From: Rhodococcoides kroppenstedtii
GTDB lineage: Bacteria > Actinomycetota > Actinomycetes > Mycobacteriales > Mycobacteriaceae
Length of the DNA: 64,000 nucleotides
Direction: 5' to 3'
Assembly (NCBI RefSeq): GCF_900111805.1
Contig: NZ_FOJN01000010.1
Location: 62,001 to 126,000, forward strand
In this document: positions 18,060 to 28,617 of the stretch, piece after piece
How positions within the stretch are numbered: the first letter of the stretch is position 1
How the letters are laid out: each line of letters begins with the position of its first letter
The notes under the pieces: model-generated
Told to the model about the DNA's origin: nothing
Database searches by the model: none
What the model saw: the letters and a program-made list of their open reading frames with translations, nothing else
Position numbers and translations under genes: made by a program

Positions 18060-18962
18060 ATGGACATCGTCAGCACACAAGCACTCGGCAAACGGTACGG
18101 CTCCACGACCGTGGTCGACGACCTGCACCTGCGGATTCCCGAGGGCTGCGTTTACGGGTTCCTCGGGCCCAACGGGTCGGGCAAGTCGACGACCATGAAG
18201 ATGCTGCTGTCCCTGATCGCCCCGACCAGCGGTCGCATCGAGCTGTTCGGGCGCCCGATGACGCGGGAAACCTGTCGCGACCTGCTCGCCGGCGTGGGGT
18301 CGCTCATCGAGGCGCCGCCCGGCTACGGCCATCTCACGGGGGCGGAGAACCTTCGGATCGTGCAGCGCAGTCTGGGTCTGCGGAACGATCAGGTCGAGCG
18401 CGCCGTGCGCACCGTGCGCCTGCAGGACCAGATGGACAAGACGGTGCGGCACTACTCCCTGGGGATGAAGCAGCGTCTCGGCATCGCCATGGCGCTGGCC
18501 CGCGAACCCCGACTGCTCATCCTCGACGAGCCCACCAACGGTCTCGACCCCGCCGGGATCGAGGAGATCCGCGGACTGCTCCGACACCTGGCGTCGACCG
18601 GCGTGACCGTGATGGTCTCGAGTCATCTGCTGGGCGAGATCGACAGGATCGCCGACGTGCTCGGGATCCTCAACGGTGGTCGGATGATCTTCCAGGGCTC
18701 ACGCGCGGACCTCACCCGCTCCGCGAGCCCCGACGTCCTGATCGACACGTTGGACCCGTCGCGGGTCGAACCCGTTCTGCGGAGCGACCTCTCGGCTCGC
18801 CTGGACGGCCACACCGTGCGGCTGTCGGGGATCGACGATCGCACGACGGCGCGGGTGGTGGAAGACCTCGCCGGCGCCGGTGCCGGCGTGGTCGGCGTCC
18901 GGCGCGACGAGCAGTCCCTCGAGGACGTGTTCATGTCCCTCACGAGCGGAGGTCGACCGTGA
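18060..18962 (+). CDS. ABC transporter ATP-binding protein (lantibiotic-export type)
   Basis: 300 residues. Walker A GPNGSGKST, signature YSLGMKQRLGIAMAL, Walker B LLILDEPTNGLDP and switch His in VSSHLLGEI. The LGMKQR signature and C-terminal EQSLEDVFMSLT place it with BcrA/lantibiotic-immunity ATPases. Two membrane-protein genes follow, the first overlapping this stop by GTGA. With the upstream two-component pair it forms a likely detoxification or immunity unit. Confidence 0.88.
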   Translation: MDIVSTQALGKRYGSTTVVDDLHLRIPEGCVYGFLGPNGSGKSTTMKMLLSLIAPTSGRIELFGRPMTRETCRDLLAGVGSLIEAPPGYGHLTGAENLRIVQRSLGLRNDQVERAVRTVRLQDQMDKTVRHYSLGMKQRLGIAMALAREPRLLILDEPTNGLDPAGIEEIRGLLRHLASTGVTVMVSSHLLGEIDRIADVLGILNGGRMIFQGSRADLTRSASPDVLIDTLDPSRVEPVLRSDLSARLDGHTVRLSGIDDRTTARVVEDLAGAGAGVVGVRRDEQSLEDVFMSLTSGGRP

Positions 18963-19735
18963 CCCGCGCCATGCCTTCCGTACGCCTCTCACCGGGCCGT
19001 GCGACTGTGTTGCGCAACGAGATCGCGAAGTGCCGTCATCTCCGGCTCGGACTCGTGACCGCCCTGCTCGCCGTCGGCATCGTGGGGCTCACCCTCGTCG
19101 GCACGCTCGCGGGAGCGTCCCCCGACGGCGGCCTCACGGCCGCCCTGCCGCTGGCGGGATTGTCGCTCGCCGTTCCCGTCGCGTCACCGGTGGTTCTGGC
19201 GATCCTCGCCAGCCGTGCCGTCGACATCGAGCACCAGGGTGGAGGGTGGCTGCTGAACCGCACCACGGGAGTCGCACCGGGCCGGCTCTGCCGAGCCAAG
19301 CTGGGGGTGCTCGCTGCGGCGGTCGCCGTCGGCACCGGCGGGGCGTCCGTCCTCGTGGCGGTCCTGACCCGAGTGGTGGGGGCGACGGGCCACGTCCCGG
19401 TGTCCCTCTGGCTCGGCCACACCGTGGCCGCGATCGTGGTCTCGCTGGTGGTCCTGGCCGTGCAGGTGCTGATCTCGGCCCGCGTCGACAATCAGCTGAT
19501 CCCGCTGGGGGTGGGCATCGTCGGCACGGTGGTCGCGATCGCGGCGTCCGCGTTTCCCTCCTGGGCAGCACATCTGACGCCGTGGGGGTATTGGTCGCTG
19601 ATCGCCGCGGCCGACTACGCGGGCGAATCGGTGGTGATCCTGCAGCCGTCCTACGTCAGCGTCGTCGCGCTGGCACTGCTGGCCATCGCCGGCGTCGTCG
19701 TGGCGACCCGGCGACTCGATCGACAGGAGGTCTGA
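18959..19735 (+). CDS. ABC-2 type permease, first subunit
   Basis: 258 residues from GTG 18959, overlapping the ATPase stop. About six membrane helices follow an N-terminal amphipathic segment (VLRNEIAKCRHLRLGL), as in EpiG/MutE-type lantibiotic-immunity permeases. HQGGGWLLNRTTGVAPGRL matches the cytoplasmic loop contacting the ATPase in this family. Pairs with the next gene to make a heterodimeric channel. Confidence 0.8.
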   Translation: MTRAMPSVRLSPGRATVLRNEIAKCRHLRLGLVTALLAVGIVGLTLVGTLAGASPDGGLTAALPLAGLSLAVPVASPVVLAILASRAVDIEHQGGGWLLNRTTGVAPGRLCRAKLGVLAAAVAVGTGGASVLVAVLTRVVGATGHVPVSLWLGHTVAAIVVSLVVLAVQVLISARVDNQLIPLGVGIVGTVVAIAASAFPSWAAHLTPWGYWSLIAAADYAGESVVILQPSYVSVVALALLAIAGVVVATRRLDRQEV

Positions 19736-19737
19736 GC

Positions 19738-20487
19738 ATGCTGTCCGCAGAAGTACTCAAGCTGAAGCGTTCTCAGGTGTGGGCCGTCGTGGTGGTCCTT
19801 CCCCTCGTCGTGTCGGCACTGGGGGTGATCAACACTGCAGCATCCGGCACCGGACTGGCCGAGGGATGGGACACGCTGTGGCTGCGTACCGCCGTGTTCT
19901 TCGGTCTGTTCCCGCTGTCCCTCGGTGTCGCCGTCCTGGCGTCGCTCGTCTGGCGGCCGGAGCATCGTGGCGGCAACTGGACCGCGTTGATGTCCGGACC
20001 GGTGTCCTCGGCGCGAATAGTGGTGGCCAAGACGGTCGTGGTCGCCGGACTCGGAATCGCCATGCCGGCCGTACAACTCGTCGCCGTGTGGGTGCTCGGT
20101 ACGGCGTTCTTCGGTCTGGACGGCGCCCTCCCTCCGCGGTACCTCGCGGTGGCCGCGGTGACGGCCGCGGCGGTGATTCCCCTGGCCGCGCTGCAGTCAC
20201 TGCTGTCGATGGTCATGCGCTCGTTCGCGGCGCCCATCGGGGTCGCGCTGGTCGGCGCGGGAGTAGCCGTGGTGTTGTTGACGGCGAAGGTGCACGCGGC
20301 CATCGCCGTCCTGCCCTACGCGCTGGTCACGCGGGCCAGCCACCTCGCCTCGGGCGCGTTCGGCGATTCCGGCGCACTCACCCCCGGCTCTGTCGTCGAG
20401 GTGCTCACGGCGACGGTGGTGCTGGGCGCCGCCGTCGTGGCGGTGGCGATCCGTGTTCTCGATCATCGAGACGTCGTCACGCCGTGA
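19738..20487 (+). CDS. ABC-2 type permease, second subunit
   Basis: 249 residues from ATG 19738, with a strong AGGAGG site nine bases upstream. The same architecture as its neighbour: N-terminal SAEVLKLKRSQVWAV, then EHRGGNWTALMSGPVSSARIVVAKT corresponding to the ATPase-contact loop of the first permease, and six predicted helices. Three base pairs separate it from the preceding stop, so the three transporter genes are one operon. Confidence 0.8.
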   Translation: MLSAEVLKLKRSQVWAVVVVLPLVVSALGVINTAASGTGLAEGWDTLWLRTAVFFGLFPLSLGVAVLASLVWRPEHRGGNWTALMSGPVSSARIVVAKTVVVAGLGIAMPAVQLVAVWVLGTAFFGLDGALPPRYLAVAAVTAAAVIPLAALQSLLSMVMRSFAAPIGVALVGAGVAVVLLTAKVHAAIAVLPYALVTRASHLASGAFGDSGALTPGSVVEVLTATVVLGAAVVAVAIRVLDHRDVVTP

Positions 20488-20504
20488 CCGCTACCGTCGG
20501 ACCC

Positions 20505-21362
20505 ATGACGTCCGCCCTCGCCCGCCTGGCCTACTCGACGCTCGAGCCGTATCACGTGGCGGCGTACTTCAATCCGGATCTGCCGAACGCGTACTCCGAC
20601 ACCGGGCTGGACGGGCACGCGTTCTACGTGGGTGCCCGCGGTGCTCCGCTGGGACCGTGCGTGCCGGCCGTGGTGTCGTCGACGTTCTACAACTTCTCGC
20701 CCGCGCTGATCGCCGCGGCGTGGCCGGCGGCGGTCGAGGCCGGGCTGGAGCGAGTGTCGGATCGCCGCTGGGCCGCGTTGGACACCGTGCTGGCGGACGC
20801 GTTGGGGGAGCGGGCCGGGGATCCGCACCTCGCCGAGCTGGCCCGACGACTCCACGAGATCGGTGACCGAGCGGACTTCGCCGGCCGGCCACTCTCCGCC
20901 GCCTGGCACGCCGCGAGTCACCCTAATGCCCCGCACCTCGCGCTGTGGCACGCCATCGCGGTCCTGCGGGAATGGCGTGGCGACGGCCACCTGGCCGCGC
21001 TGGTCGACGCGGAATTGGATCCCACCGAAGCCGTGGTGTTCCACGAGGCGCAGCATCCGGATCCGGCGGGGCGTCGGACGCTCGGGCGCCGCATCACGCA
21101 GATCACGCGCGGGTGGTCCGACGAACAGTGGGGCGCCGCGATCGAGCGACTGCGGACGCGCGGGCTCCTCGAGCCCGACGCGGAGGCGTTGTCCGAGGGC
21201 GGCGTCGAGCTGGATCGCCGTATCGAGGAGCGCACCGATCGCCTCGCCGCGTCGATCTGGCGCGACGTGCCGGACGCCGAGGACCTGCTGACGTCGGCCC
21301 GCCCCTACGTCAAGGCCGTCATCGCGGCGGGGTTCCTGCCGGGGACGAAGAAGAAGTCCTGA
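20505..21362 (+). CDS. SCO6745-like helical protein, unknown function
   Basis: 285 residues from ATG 20505, 17 bases after the permease stop. The chain is mainly helical and opens LAYSTLEPYHVAAYFNPD; it contains HLALWHAIAVLREWRGDGHLAALVDAEL and a C-terminal region with a winged-helix look (ITRGWSDEQWGAAIERLRTRGLLEPD). I believe this is the actinobacterial family named after Streptomyces SCO6745, whose role is unknown; that assignment is from memory. It ends with a lysine-rich GTKKKS tail and may be co-transcribed with the exporter. Confidence 0.7.
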   Translation: MTSALARLAYSTLEPYHVAAYFNPDLPNAYSDTGLDGHAFYVGARGAPLGPCVPAVVSSTFYNFSPALIAAAWPAAVEAGLERVSDRRWAALDTVLADALGERAGDPHLAELARRLHEIGDRADFAGRPLSAAWHAASHPNAPHLALWHAIAVLREWRGDGHLAALVDAELDPTEAVVFHEAQHPDPAGRRTLGRRITQITRGWSDEQWGAAIERLRTRGLLEPDAEALSEGGVELDRRIEERTDRLAASIWRDVPDAEDLLTSARPYVKAVIAAGFLPGTKKKS

Positions 21363-21377
21363 CCGGATCGGATCAAG

Positions 21378-22361
21378 TCATGTCGACCGTGCGAGAAGGG
21401 TTGCGGCGCTGAGGTCGTCGATCACGAGGTCGGTGATCAGCCCGCCGGTGAGAGCGGCGTGCAGGGCGCGGAGTTTGTCCTCGCCGGCCACGACGCACAG
21501 GCGCCGCGGCACGCTCTTCAGGGCGTCGAGCGTCGGCCCGCTCGCCCGGTCGTTGAGCGTGATGCGGTCGTAGCTTCCGTCCGACCGGAAGAACACGGTG
21601 GCGATATCGCCCACCACGCCGTCCCGGTCCAGTTCGGCCAGGTCCGACTTCTCGAGGTACCCGGCGCTGTAGACGTGGCTCGGCACTGCACCTCCGTGCA
21701 CGCCGATGCCGAACAGCGCCAGGTCCATCCGATCCCGCAGATCCAGGACGCGGCGGATCGATCGCTCCCGCCACAGCAGCCGCCGCGTCTCGGGATAGTC
21801 GAACAGCGCGGGGACCGGAAATCCCTGGGCCACAGCGCCGTACGCGTCCCCGATGGTGCGGACGATGTCCGTCGCGTAGGAGACTCCGGTGGTGCGGGTG
21901 TTCGCCGCGCCGTTCAGCTGGACCACGTGCGTATTGTGCGTGCGTTTCGGGGCGACGTGCCGGCTCACGGCGCTGACCGTCGTGCCCCACGCGATGCCGA
22001 CCACCATGTCCGAGGTGACGAAGGTGGTGAGCAGGCGGCCGGCGAACATCGCGACGCGATCGAGTCGGTCGACGTCGCTCACCGCTTCCGGCACCGGAAC
22101 CACATGGGCCCGCACTCCGTACCGGTCGGCGAAGGCACGCTCGAGACTCGGCCCTTGGCCGAGAGCCGTGCTGATCCTGATCTCCACCAGGCCCGAGTCG
22201 CGCGCAAAGGTGATCAGACGCGAGACCGTCGACCGGGAAACGCCCAGTTCACGGCCGATCGCAGCCATCGTCAAATCCTGGAAGTAGTAGAGCCGGGCGG
22301 CCCGGACGGCGTCGGACGCGCGCGGGTCGGTCGCCGGAGACGGCACGAAATCGGAGGCCAC
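21378..22361 (-). CDS. SorC/DeoR-family transcriptional regulator, probable glycerol regulator
   Basis: About 327 residues from GTG 22361; GTG 22346 is equally possible and no strong ribosome binding site separates them. An N-terminal helix-turn-helix (RAARLYYFQDLTMAAIGRELGVSRSTVSRLI) precedes a sugar-binding SorC domain, recognised by GIAWGTTVSAVSRHV, LNGAANT and GIGVHGGAVPS. Effectors of this family are usually phosphorylated sugars or polyols. It is divergent from glpF with a perfect palindrome between them, so I infer control of glpFKD and of itself, with glycerol or glycerol-3-phosphate as a plausible effector. Confidence 0.82.
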   Translation of the reverse strand: MASDFVPSPATDPRASDAVRAARLYYFQDLTMAAIGRELGVSRSTVSRLITFARDSGLVEIRISTALGQGPSLERAFADRYGVRAHVVPVPEAVSDVDRLDRVAMFAGRLLTTFVTSDMVVGIAWGTTVSAVSRHVAPKRTHNTHVVQLNGAANTRTTGVSYATDIVRTIGDAYGAVAQGFPVPALFDYPETRRLLWRERSIRRVLDLRDRMDLALFGIGVHGGAVPSHVYSAGYLEKSDLAELDRDGVVGDIATVFFRSDGSYDRITLNDRASGPTLDALKSVPRRLCVVAGEDKLRALHAALTGGLITDLVIDDLSAATLLARST

Positions 22362-22383
22362 GGGCGTCGAGAGTAGTCCGTTT

Positions 22384-22397
22384 TGCACATATGTGCA
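22384..22397. promoter_or_regulatory. palindromic operator between the SorC regulator and glpF
   Basis: TGCACATATGTGCA is a perfect 14-base palindrome in the divergent gap, just upstream of the proposed glpF promoter and a short distance before the regulator start. Position and symmetry fit the binding site of the neighbouring SorC-type protein. Confidence 0.6.
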
Positions 22398-22401
22398 GAC
22401 G

Positions 22402-22432
22402 TTGTGTGCCGACGTGCATCTGGATCTAGTCT
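22402..22432 (+). promoter_or_regulatory. putative glpFKD promoter
   Basis: TTGTGT at 22402-22407 and TAGTCT at 22427-22432 are separated by 19 bases, slightly long. The -10 lies in CTAGTCTGACG, the same context as at 13252 and 39154. The palindromic operator ends five bases upstream of the -35. Confidence 0.4.
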
Positions 22433-22484
22433 GACGACACCGAGCGTTTCTATGGCGCGCATCACAAATGTGGAGGACGAGGCG

Positions 22485-23327
22485 ATGACGGAAAAGCGGG
22501 CCCGATGGGGTCTGGGTGCGGAGATGGCGGCCGAGTTCGCCGGAACGATGATTCTCATTCTGTTCGGTGTGGGCGTCGTCGCCCAGGTCGTCTCGGGCGG
22601 TGAGGAGGGCAGCCTCGGCGACCACGACTCGATCGCGTGGGCCTGGGGTCTCGGCGTCATGTTCGGCGTCTACGTCGCCGGTCGCGCGACGGGCGCGCAC
22701 CTCAACCCCGCCGTGACGGTGTCGTTCGCCCTGTTCCGCGACTTCTCGTGGGCGAAGGTCGGACCGTACGTCGCCGCGCAGATGCTCGGCGCCTTCGTCG
22801 CAGCGCTGATCGTGCGCTGGAACTACAACGACATGATCACCGCGATCGACCCCGAGCACACCACGGCGACGCAGACCATCTTCTCCACGTTGCCCGGCAA
22901 CGGAACGCTTCCGGTGAGCCTGCAGTCCGCGCTGATCGACCAGATCATCGGCACCGCGATCCTGTTGTTCCTCATCGTCGCCGTCACCGACAAGCGCAAC
23001 AGCCCACCGATGGCCAACATCGCCCCGTTCGTGATCGGCCTGATCGTCGTCGCCATCGGCTTCGCCTGGGGCACCAACGCCGGGTACGCGATCAATCCGG
23101 CCCGCGATCTCGGACCCCGCCTCGCGTCGTACATCACGGGATACGGTGGGGCATGGCGCGATCAGTACGGCAGCCTCTACTTCTGGGTCCCCATCGTGGG
23201 ACCGCTGATCGGCGGGCCCATCGGGGTGTTCCTCTACGACCGTCTGGTCGGCAAGCACCTTCCGCCCGCCGACGACGAGGGCGCCCTCGAGCCCGGACGG
23301 CTCCCCGAGAACGAGAAGACCGCATGA
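22485..23327 (+). CDS. glpF: glycerol uptake facilitator (aquaglyceroporin)
   Basis: 280 residues from ATG 22485, with GGAGG about nine bases upstream; ATG 22452 is in frame but poorly placed. MIP-family channel with two NPA boxes, HLNPAVTVS and [12 protein letters not shown]. The Asp right after the second NPAR is the glycerol-facilitator hallmark, as opposed to strict water channels. Six membrane helices are visible. The C-terminal tail ([19 protein letters not shown]) is acidic and cytoplasmic. First gene of glpFKD; provides glycerol for the kinase encoded next. Confidence 0.92.
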   Translation: MTEKRARWGLGAEMAAEFAGTMILILFGVGVVAQVVSGGEEGSLGDHDSIAWAWGLGVMFGVYVAGRATGAHLNPAVTVSFALFRDFSWAKVGPYVAAQMLGAFVAALIVRWNYNDMITAIDPEHTTATQTIFSTLPGNGTLPVSLQSALIDQIIGTAILLFLIVAVTDKRNSPPMANIAPFVIGLIVVAIGFAWGTNAGYAINPARDLGPRLASYITGYGGAWRDQYGSLYFWVPIVGPLIGGPIGVFLYDRLVGKHLPPADDEGALEPGRLPENEKTA

Positions 23328-23367
23328 CCACCGTTCACCCCGCCACCCTCGCCGAAATGGAGAACCG

Positions 23368-24875
<1,508 letters not shown>

Positions 24876-24879
<4 letters not shown>

Positions 24880-26582
24880 CAACCACCAGCACAGCACTGA
24901 GTCCCGACGCGCGCCGTGAGGCGTTGCGCCGCCTCGCCTCCGAGGAGATGGACGTCCTGGTCATCGGCGGCGGTGTCGTCGGTACCGGGGCGGCGCTCGA
25001 CGCCGTCACCCGCGGCCTGAAGGTCGGTCTCGTCGAGGCGCGGGACTACGCCGCGGGCACGTCGAGCCGATCGTCCAAGCTCTTCCACGGCGGCCTGCGC
25101 TACCTCGAGCAGTTCAACTTCTCGTTGGTGTTCGAGGCGCTCAAGGAGCGGTCGCTCGTCCTCAACGATCTGTGTCCGCACCTCGCGCGCCCGGTGCCGT
25201 TCCTCTACCCGCTGCTCAAGCTGATCGACCGGCCGTACGCGGGGCTCGGCATAGGGGTGTACGACGTCATGGGGGCCGGTCGCGGCGTGCCGTCGCACCA
25301 TCGCCACCTGGGCAAGAAGAAGACGCTCGAGGCCTTCCCCTCCGGGAAGCGCTCTGCGCTTCGCGGCGCCATCAAGTTCTACGAGGGCCAGGTCGACGAC
25401 GCCCGGCACACCATGATGATCGCGCGAACCGCCGCGGCGTACGGGGCGTTGTGCGTCAACAGCACTCGCGTCACCGGATTCCTGCGCGACGGTGACCGGG
25501 TGATCGGCGTCGTCGCGACGGACCTCGAGACGGGGGAGTCGTTCGAGATCGCGGCCAAGCATGTCATCAACGCGGCCGGGGTGTGGACCGACGAGATCCA
25601 GGAGATGCTCGGTGGCCGTGGGCAATTCCAGGTGCGCGCCTCCAAGGGTGTCCACCTGGTCGTGCCGCGCAACCGGATCAACGCGGCGGCGGGCATCATC
25701 ACCCGGACGTCGAAGTCGCTGCTGTTCGTGATTCCGTGGGGGAGCCACTGGATCATCGGCACCACCGACACCGACTGGAAGCTCGATCTCGCGCATCCCG
25801 CGGCGAGCAAGAGCGACATCGACTACATCCTCACCGAGGTCAACCGGCTCCTGCAGGATCCGCTGGACCACGAGGACGTCGTCGGCGTCTACGCCGGACT
25901 GCGCCCGTTGCTCTACGGCGAGTCGGATTCCACCAGCACCCTCTCGCGCGAGCACGCGGTTTCCAGCCCGGTCCGCGGCCTCACGGTCATCGCGGGCGGC
26001 AAGTACACCACCTACCGCGTGATGGCCAAGGACGCCGTGGATTCCGCTGTGCACGGTCTCGAGCGCCGGGTTCCCGAGTGCGTCACCGAGAAGATCCCGC
26101 TGCTCGGTGCGGAGGGGTACTACGGCCTGTGGAACTCCCGCGAGCTCGCCGCGCAGCGCGCCGGGATGCGGGTGGGGCGGATGGAGCACCTGCTCGGGCG
26201 CTACGGATCCCTGGTCCACGAGGTGCTGGCGTTGATCGACGAGCGGCCCGAGCTCGGGCAGCCCCTGGAGACGGCGCCGGCGTACCTCAAGGCCGAGGCG
26301 GTCTACGCCGCCAGCCACGAGGGCGCGCAGCATCTCGACGACATCCTCACCCGTCGTATTCGCGTGTCCATCGAGCTCGACGATCGTGGTGAGGCCGCGG
26401 CGTCCGAGGTCGCCGCGCTGGTCGCCCCCATCCTCGGCTGGGACGAGCAGCACGTGGCCGACGAGATCGAGCATTACCGCAAGCGCGTTGCGGCAGAACG
26501 GGAATCGCAGATGCAGCCGGACGACGAGACCGCGGACGCCGCGCGGCTCGGTGCGCCGGACGTGCGGGTGCCCGTGGCCTGA
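24876..26582 (+). CDS. glpD: aerobic glycerol-3-phosphate dehydrogenase
   Basis: 568 residues; FAD enzyme oxidising glycerol-3-phosphate to dihydroxyacetone phosphate and feeding electrons to the quinone pool. N-terminal [21 protein letters not shown] is the FAD Rossmann motif, followed by [19 protein letters not shown], conserved in Glp[14 protein letters not shown] closes the FAD domain, and the C-terminal helical domain is complete. It starts four bases inside the glpK end. A hairpin 14 bases after its stop ends the operon. Confidence 0.94.
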
Positions 26583-26595
26583 TCGCTCTCGCGCC

Positions 26596-26635
26596 GTGCG
26601 CCTTTTGCACATCCCTGGATGTGCAAAAGGCGCAC
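26596..26635. terminator. perfect hairpin between convergent glpD and the FNT channel gene
   Basis: A 19-base arm (26596-26614) is exactly repeated in inverse at 26617-26635 with only two bases between. It lies between convergent genes, so it probably terminates both. Its halves contain TTTTGCACAT and ATGTGCAAAA, the same half-sites as the glp operator at 22384 with six more bases between them. No T-run follows on either strand, apart from the TTTT inside the arm. Confidence 0.7.
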
Positions 26636-26652
26636 GACGAGCGCAGCTCGGC

Positions 26653-27456
26653 TCACGAGTGCCGCTCCTCCTTCACCAGTTCCTTCGTGCGCACGAGGCG
26701 GAGAACGGTCACCAGCATCACGCCACCGACGATGTTGAAGCCGACCGTGTACCCGAACCACTCGATCCACTGCACGTAGTCGACCTCCGCACCGGCATGG
26801 ATGGCGCCGAAGATCAGCAGCGAGTCCAGGATCGAGTGGAACAGCTGCAGCCCGGCGAGCAGGAATCCGGCAGCCATGGCCGCGATGATGCGGGCGACGT
26901 CCGACGAGGTTCCCTGTTGCATCCTGGTCAGCAGCGTCATGGTGCTGCCGCCGAGGATCGCCAGGCAGATCGACTGCGTGTTCAGCGGCGCGTCGACGAA
27001 GTGGTGCGCGGACTCGGACAGGACGGTCTGCCACTGCGGAAACGCCTGCGCGACAAGCCACATGACGCCCCAGCCGCCGACGAGGTTGGCCAGCAGTGTG
27101 CCGATCCACAGCTTGGCGAGTTGGGCGGGCGTGCCGTCGCGGGAGACCACGGCGGCGACCGGCATGAGGAAGTCCTCGGTGAACAGCTCGCTGTGCGCGA
27201 GGTAGATCGCGACGAGTCCGATGCCGAACGCCAGTCCGGCGAGCAGGTGACTCCCCGTCTCGTCCAGGACGGCGAGATAGGCCATCACGCCCAGGGCCAC
27301 TTCGAGGCCACCGAACAGGCCGGTCACTATTACCGCCCGCACGGTGCGGTGCAGGCGCTCTGCCCCCTCGGTCACGACGGCGTCGAAGCTCGACTCCAAT
27401 TCTTCCTCGACGGGTCCGTCGTTGTCGCCGTCGTTGCGGCGCGCTTCCTCGCTCAT
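26653..27456 (-). CDS. formate/nitrite transporter (FNT) family channel
   Basis: 267 residues from ATG 27456. Six membrane helices after an acidic N-terminal tail (EEARRNDGDNDGPVEEELE), typical of the pentameric FNT fold. AHSELFTEDFLMPV and LWIGTLLANLVGGW match the family pattern, and SILDSLLIFGAI lies in the later repeat. Transport of formate, nitrite or another small weak acid is inferred; this actinobacterial subgroup with a long acidic N-terminus is not well characterised. Convergent with glpD. Confidence 0.8.
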   Translation of the reverse strand: MSEEARRNDGDNDGPVEEELESSFDAVVTEGAERLHRTVRAVIVTGLFGGLEVALGVMAYLAVLDETGSHLLAGLAFGIGLVAIYLAHSELFTEDFLMPVAAVVSRDGTPAQLAKLWIGTLLANLVGGWGVMWLVAQAFPQWQTVLSESAHHFVDAPLNTQSICLAILGGSTMTLLTRMQQGTSSDVARIIAAMAAGFLLAGLQLFHSILDSLLIFGAIHAGAEVDYVQWIEWFGYTVGFNIVGGVMLVTVLRLVRTKELVKEERHS

Positions 27457-27498
27457 CGCTCGGTGTACCCCGCGAGGGGGACGGCTACCGCCGCACCC

Positions 27499-27590
27499 CA
27501 TGCCTCACCGCACACAGGTCGGCCGGATCGGCGGGATCCCGCCCGTTCCGTCGTCCTGTGTGCGGCCACGCAGCATCACCTTGTGGAGTC
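27499..27590. repeat. 92-bp palindromic repeat, copy 1
   Basis: Starts CATGCCTCACCGCACACA and ends GTGGAGTC. CCGCACACAGG is matched in inverse by CCTGTGTGCGG, with GCGGGATCCCGC as an inner palindrome. Copy 2 follows 34 bases later in the same orientation and with the same length. Confidence 0.75.
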
Positions 27591-27624
27591 CTCATGAGGG
27601 CGGGGCAGCGAGGCGGCCCACCTC

Positions 27625-27716
27625 CATGCCTCACCGCACACAACTCGCCCGGATCGACGGGATCCCACCAGTTCCGTCGTCGTGTGTGCAGCCACGCAGC
27701 ACCACCCCGTGGAGTC
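27625..27716. repeat. 92-bp palindromic repeat, copy 2
   Basis: Same length and ends as copy 1, differing at a modest number of positions. Outer arms GCACACA and TGTGTGC are kept, with inner GACGG and CCGTC arms. It ends 72 bases before the 59-residue gene. Confidence 0.75.
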
Positions 27717-27788
27717 GTGGAACCGATCCGACCCGCGCCCGCGTCCAATCCCCGAGCAACCGCACCACCGCACGAGGAGGAAACGCCG

Positions 27789-27968
27789 ATGTCCGACGGC
27801 ACGACCAGCGATCGCAGCGAGTACGTGGAGCCGCACATCCAGGAGCGGAACGTGCTTCCCGACGGCACCACCATCCAGCTTCGGACCGCCAGCAAGCGCG
27901 GCGGGCCCGTCATCGACATCGCGCCCGGTGACGGCGGCCGTATGATCCGAGTGGCGACCGCACGATGA
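27789..27968 (+). CDS. 59-residue protein matching a polymorphic-toxin tip
   Basis: 59 residues with a good ribosome binding site. Residues 23-44 (VLPDGTTIQ ... ASKRGGPVIDI) align with residues 282-304 of the type VII toxin at 52622-53575 (VLPDGTELR ... DSKSGGPTMDI). It lacks the helical secretion domain and so is either a free-standing small toxin or a tip left after rearrangement. Its stop overlaps the start of an immunity-like gene (ATGA), and that partner also has a homologue after the full toxin. The shared motif is reminiscent of C-terminal toxin domains in Rhs/CdiA proteins, but I cannot name a family with confidence. Confidence 0.65.
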   Translation: MSDGTTSDRSEYVEPHIQERNVLPDGTTIQLRTASKRGGPVIDIAPGDGGRMIRVATAR

Positions 27969-28357
27969 ACGTGGAACTCGAGACCGAGCTGCTCGCCGAC
28001 ATGGAGGACGACTGGATGTCCTTCTGGGGGTTCCACACCATCGTCTCCTCCCTGACCCCCGAGCCGGTGTCCCCGGAGGACACCGCCCGTGTGATCGAGA
28101 CCCTGCTCCGGAGGGGACTCATCACCCTGGGTCAGCTGGCGTGGAACGACGTGGGACGAGAGGTGTGGGACGTGCCCCCGGGTGTGGCCATGGAGCGGAT
28201 CCGGTACGGCCACAACGGTAAACACGGATACGCGTCCGCGCCGAGCTGGGAGCACCTCATGACCACCGAGGTCATGCGCGCGGACCTCACCCCGCTGGGC
28301 GAGGAGCGTCTGACGGAACTGGCCTCGAGTGAGCGGCCGGTGAATCCGGTGCAGTAG
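27965..28357 (+). CDS. immunity-like protein, paralogue of 53572-54027
   Basis: 130 residues, overlapping the upstream gene by four bases. It shares the order and several motifs of the protein at 53572: ADMEDDWMSFWGF against LAEDWMSFGEF, a VIETLLRRGLITLG helix-turn against VVRDLATRGLIELG, EVWDVPPGVAMERI against EVWDVSVDEALHRI, and LTPLGEERLTEL against LTALGEERLSEL. Both follow a gene carrying the LPDGT/SKxGGP tip, so an immunity role is inferred. It is cytoplasmic, without membrane segments. Fold not identified. Confidence 0.72.
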   Translation: MNVELETELLADMEDDWMSFWGFHTIVSSLTPEPVSPEDTARVIETLLRRGLITLGQLAWNDVGREVWDVPPGVAMERIRYGHNGKHGYASAPSWEHLMTTEVMRADLTPLGEERLTELASSERPVNPVQ

Positions 28358-28416
28358 ACGGCGTACAGCACCGCCTGCTGCACCGGATCCCGGCGGGGGC
28401 GTGGGGCCCACCACCC

Positions 28417-28486
28417 CATGCCTCACCGCACACAACTCGCCCGAACCGCCGGGAACCCACCCATCGACGTGTCCTGTGCGCAACCA
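28417..28486. repeat. palindromic repeat, diverged copy 3
   Basis: Begins with the identical CATGCCTCACCGCACACA as copies 1 and 2 and then diverges (AACTCGCCCGAACCGCCGGG), ending near TCCTGTGCGCAACC. It lies after the immunity-like gene and about 40 bases before the LacI-type operators, so repeats flank the toxin/immunity-like pair on both sides. Confidence 0.6.
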
Positions 28487-28526
28487 GGCCGCCACGCCCA
28501 CGGAAACTCGAATCGGACAACTTCGC

Positions 28527-28550
28527 GCAAACGCTTACGCAAACGCTTGC
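28527..28550. promoter_or_regulatory. tandem LacI-type operators of the sugar operon
   Basis: GCAAACGCTTAC at 28527 is followed directly by GCAAACGCTTGC at 28539. Each has the near-symmetric GCAANCGNTTGC form bound by LacI/GalR proteins. They lie just upstream of a possible -10 (TACGCT, 28559-28564), overlapping the -35 region, so binding by the LacI protein at 33036 would block transcription of the operon. Confidence 0.75.
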
Positions 28551-28617
28551 GCCCGTCTTACGCTCCCCCGGTCACGCGATGCGGTCGGCGTCGCGCCCGT
28601 CGGACAAGGGAGTCCAC

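Larger units (their letters stand above)
27457..27788. other. gene-poor interval holding two 92-bp repeats
   Basis: This 332-base gap contains no supported gene. It holds the two direct copies of a palindromic repeat described separately and the leader of the small pair at 27789, with a purine-rich GAGGAGGAAAC site just before the ATG. Confidence 0.6.

Noticed and set aside
27499-27716. Two direct repeats with a 34-base spacer, CRISPR-like
   Set aside because: Only two 92-bp copies, far longer than CRISPR repeats, with diverged copies elsewhere and no cas genes.
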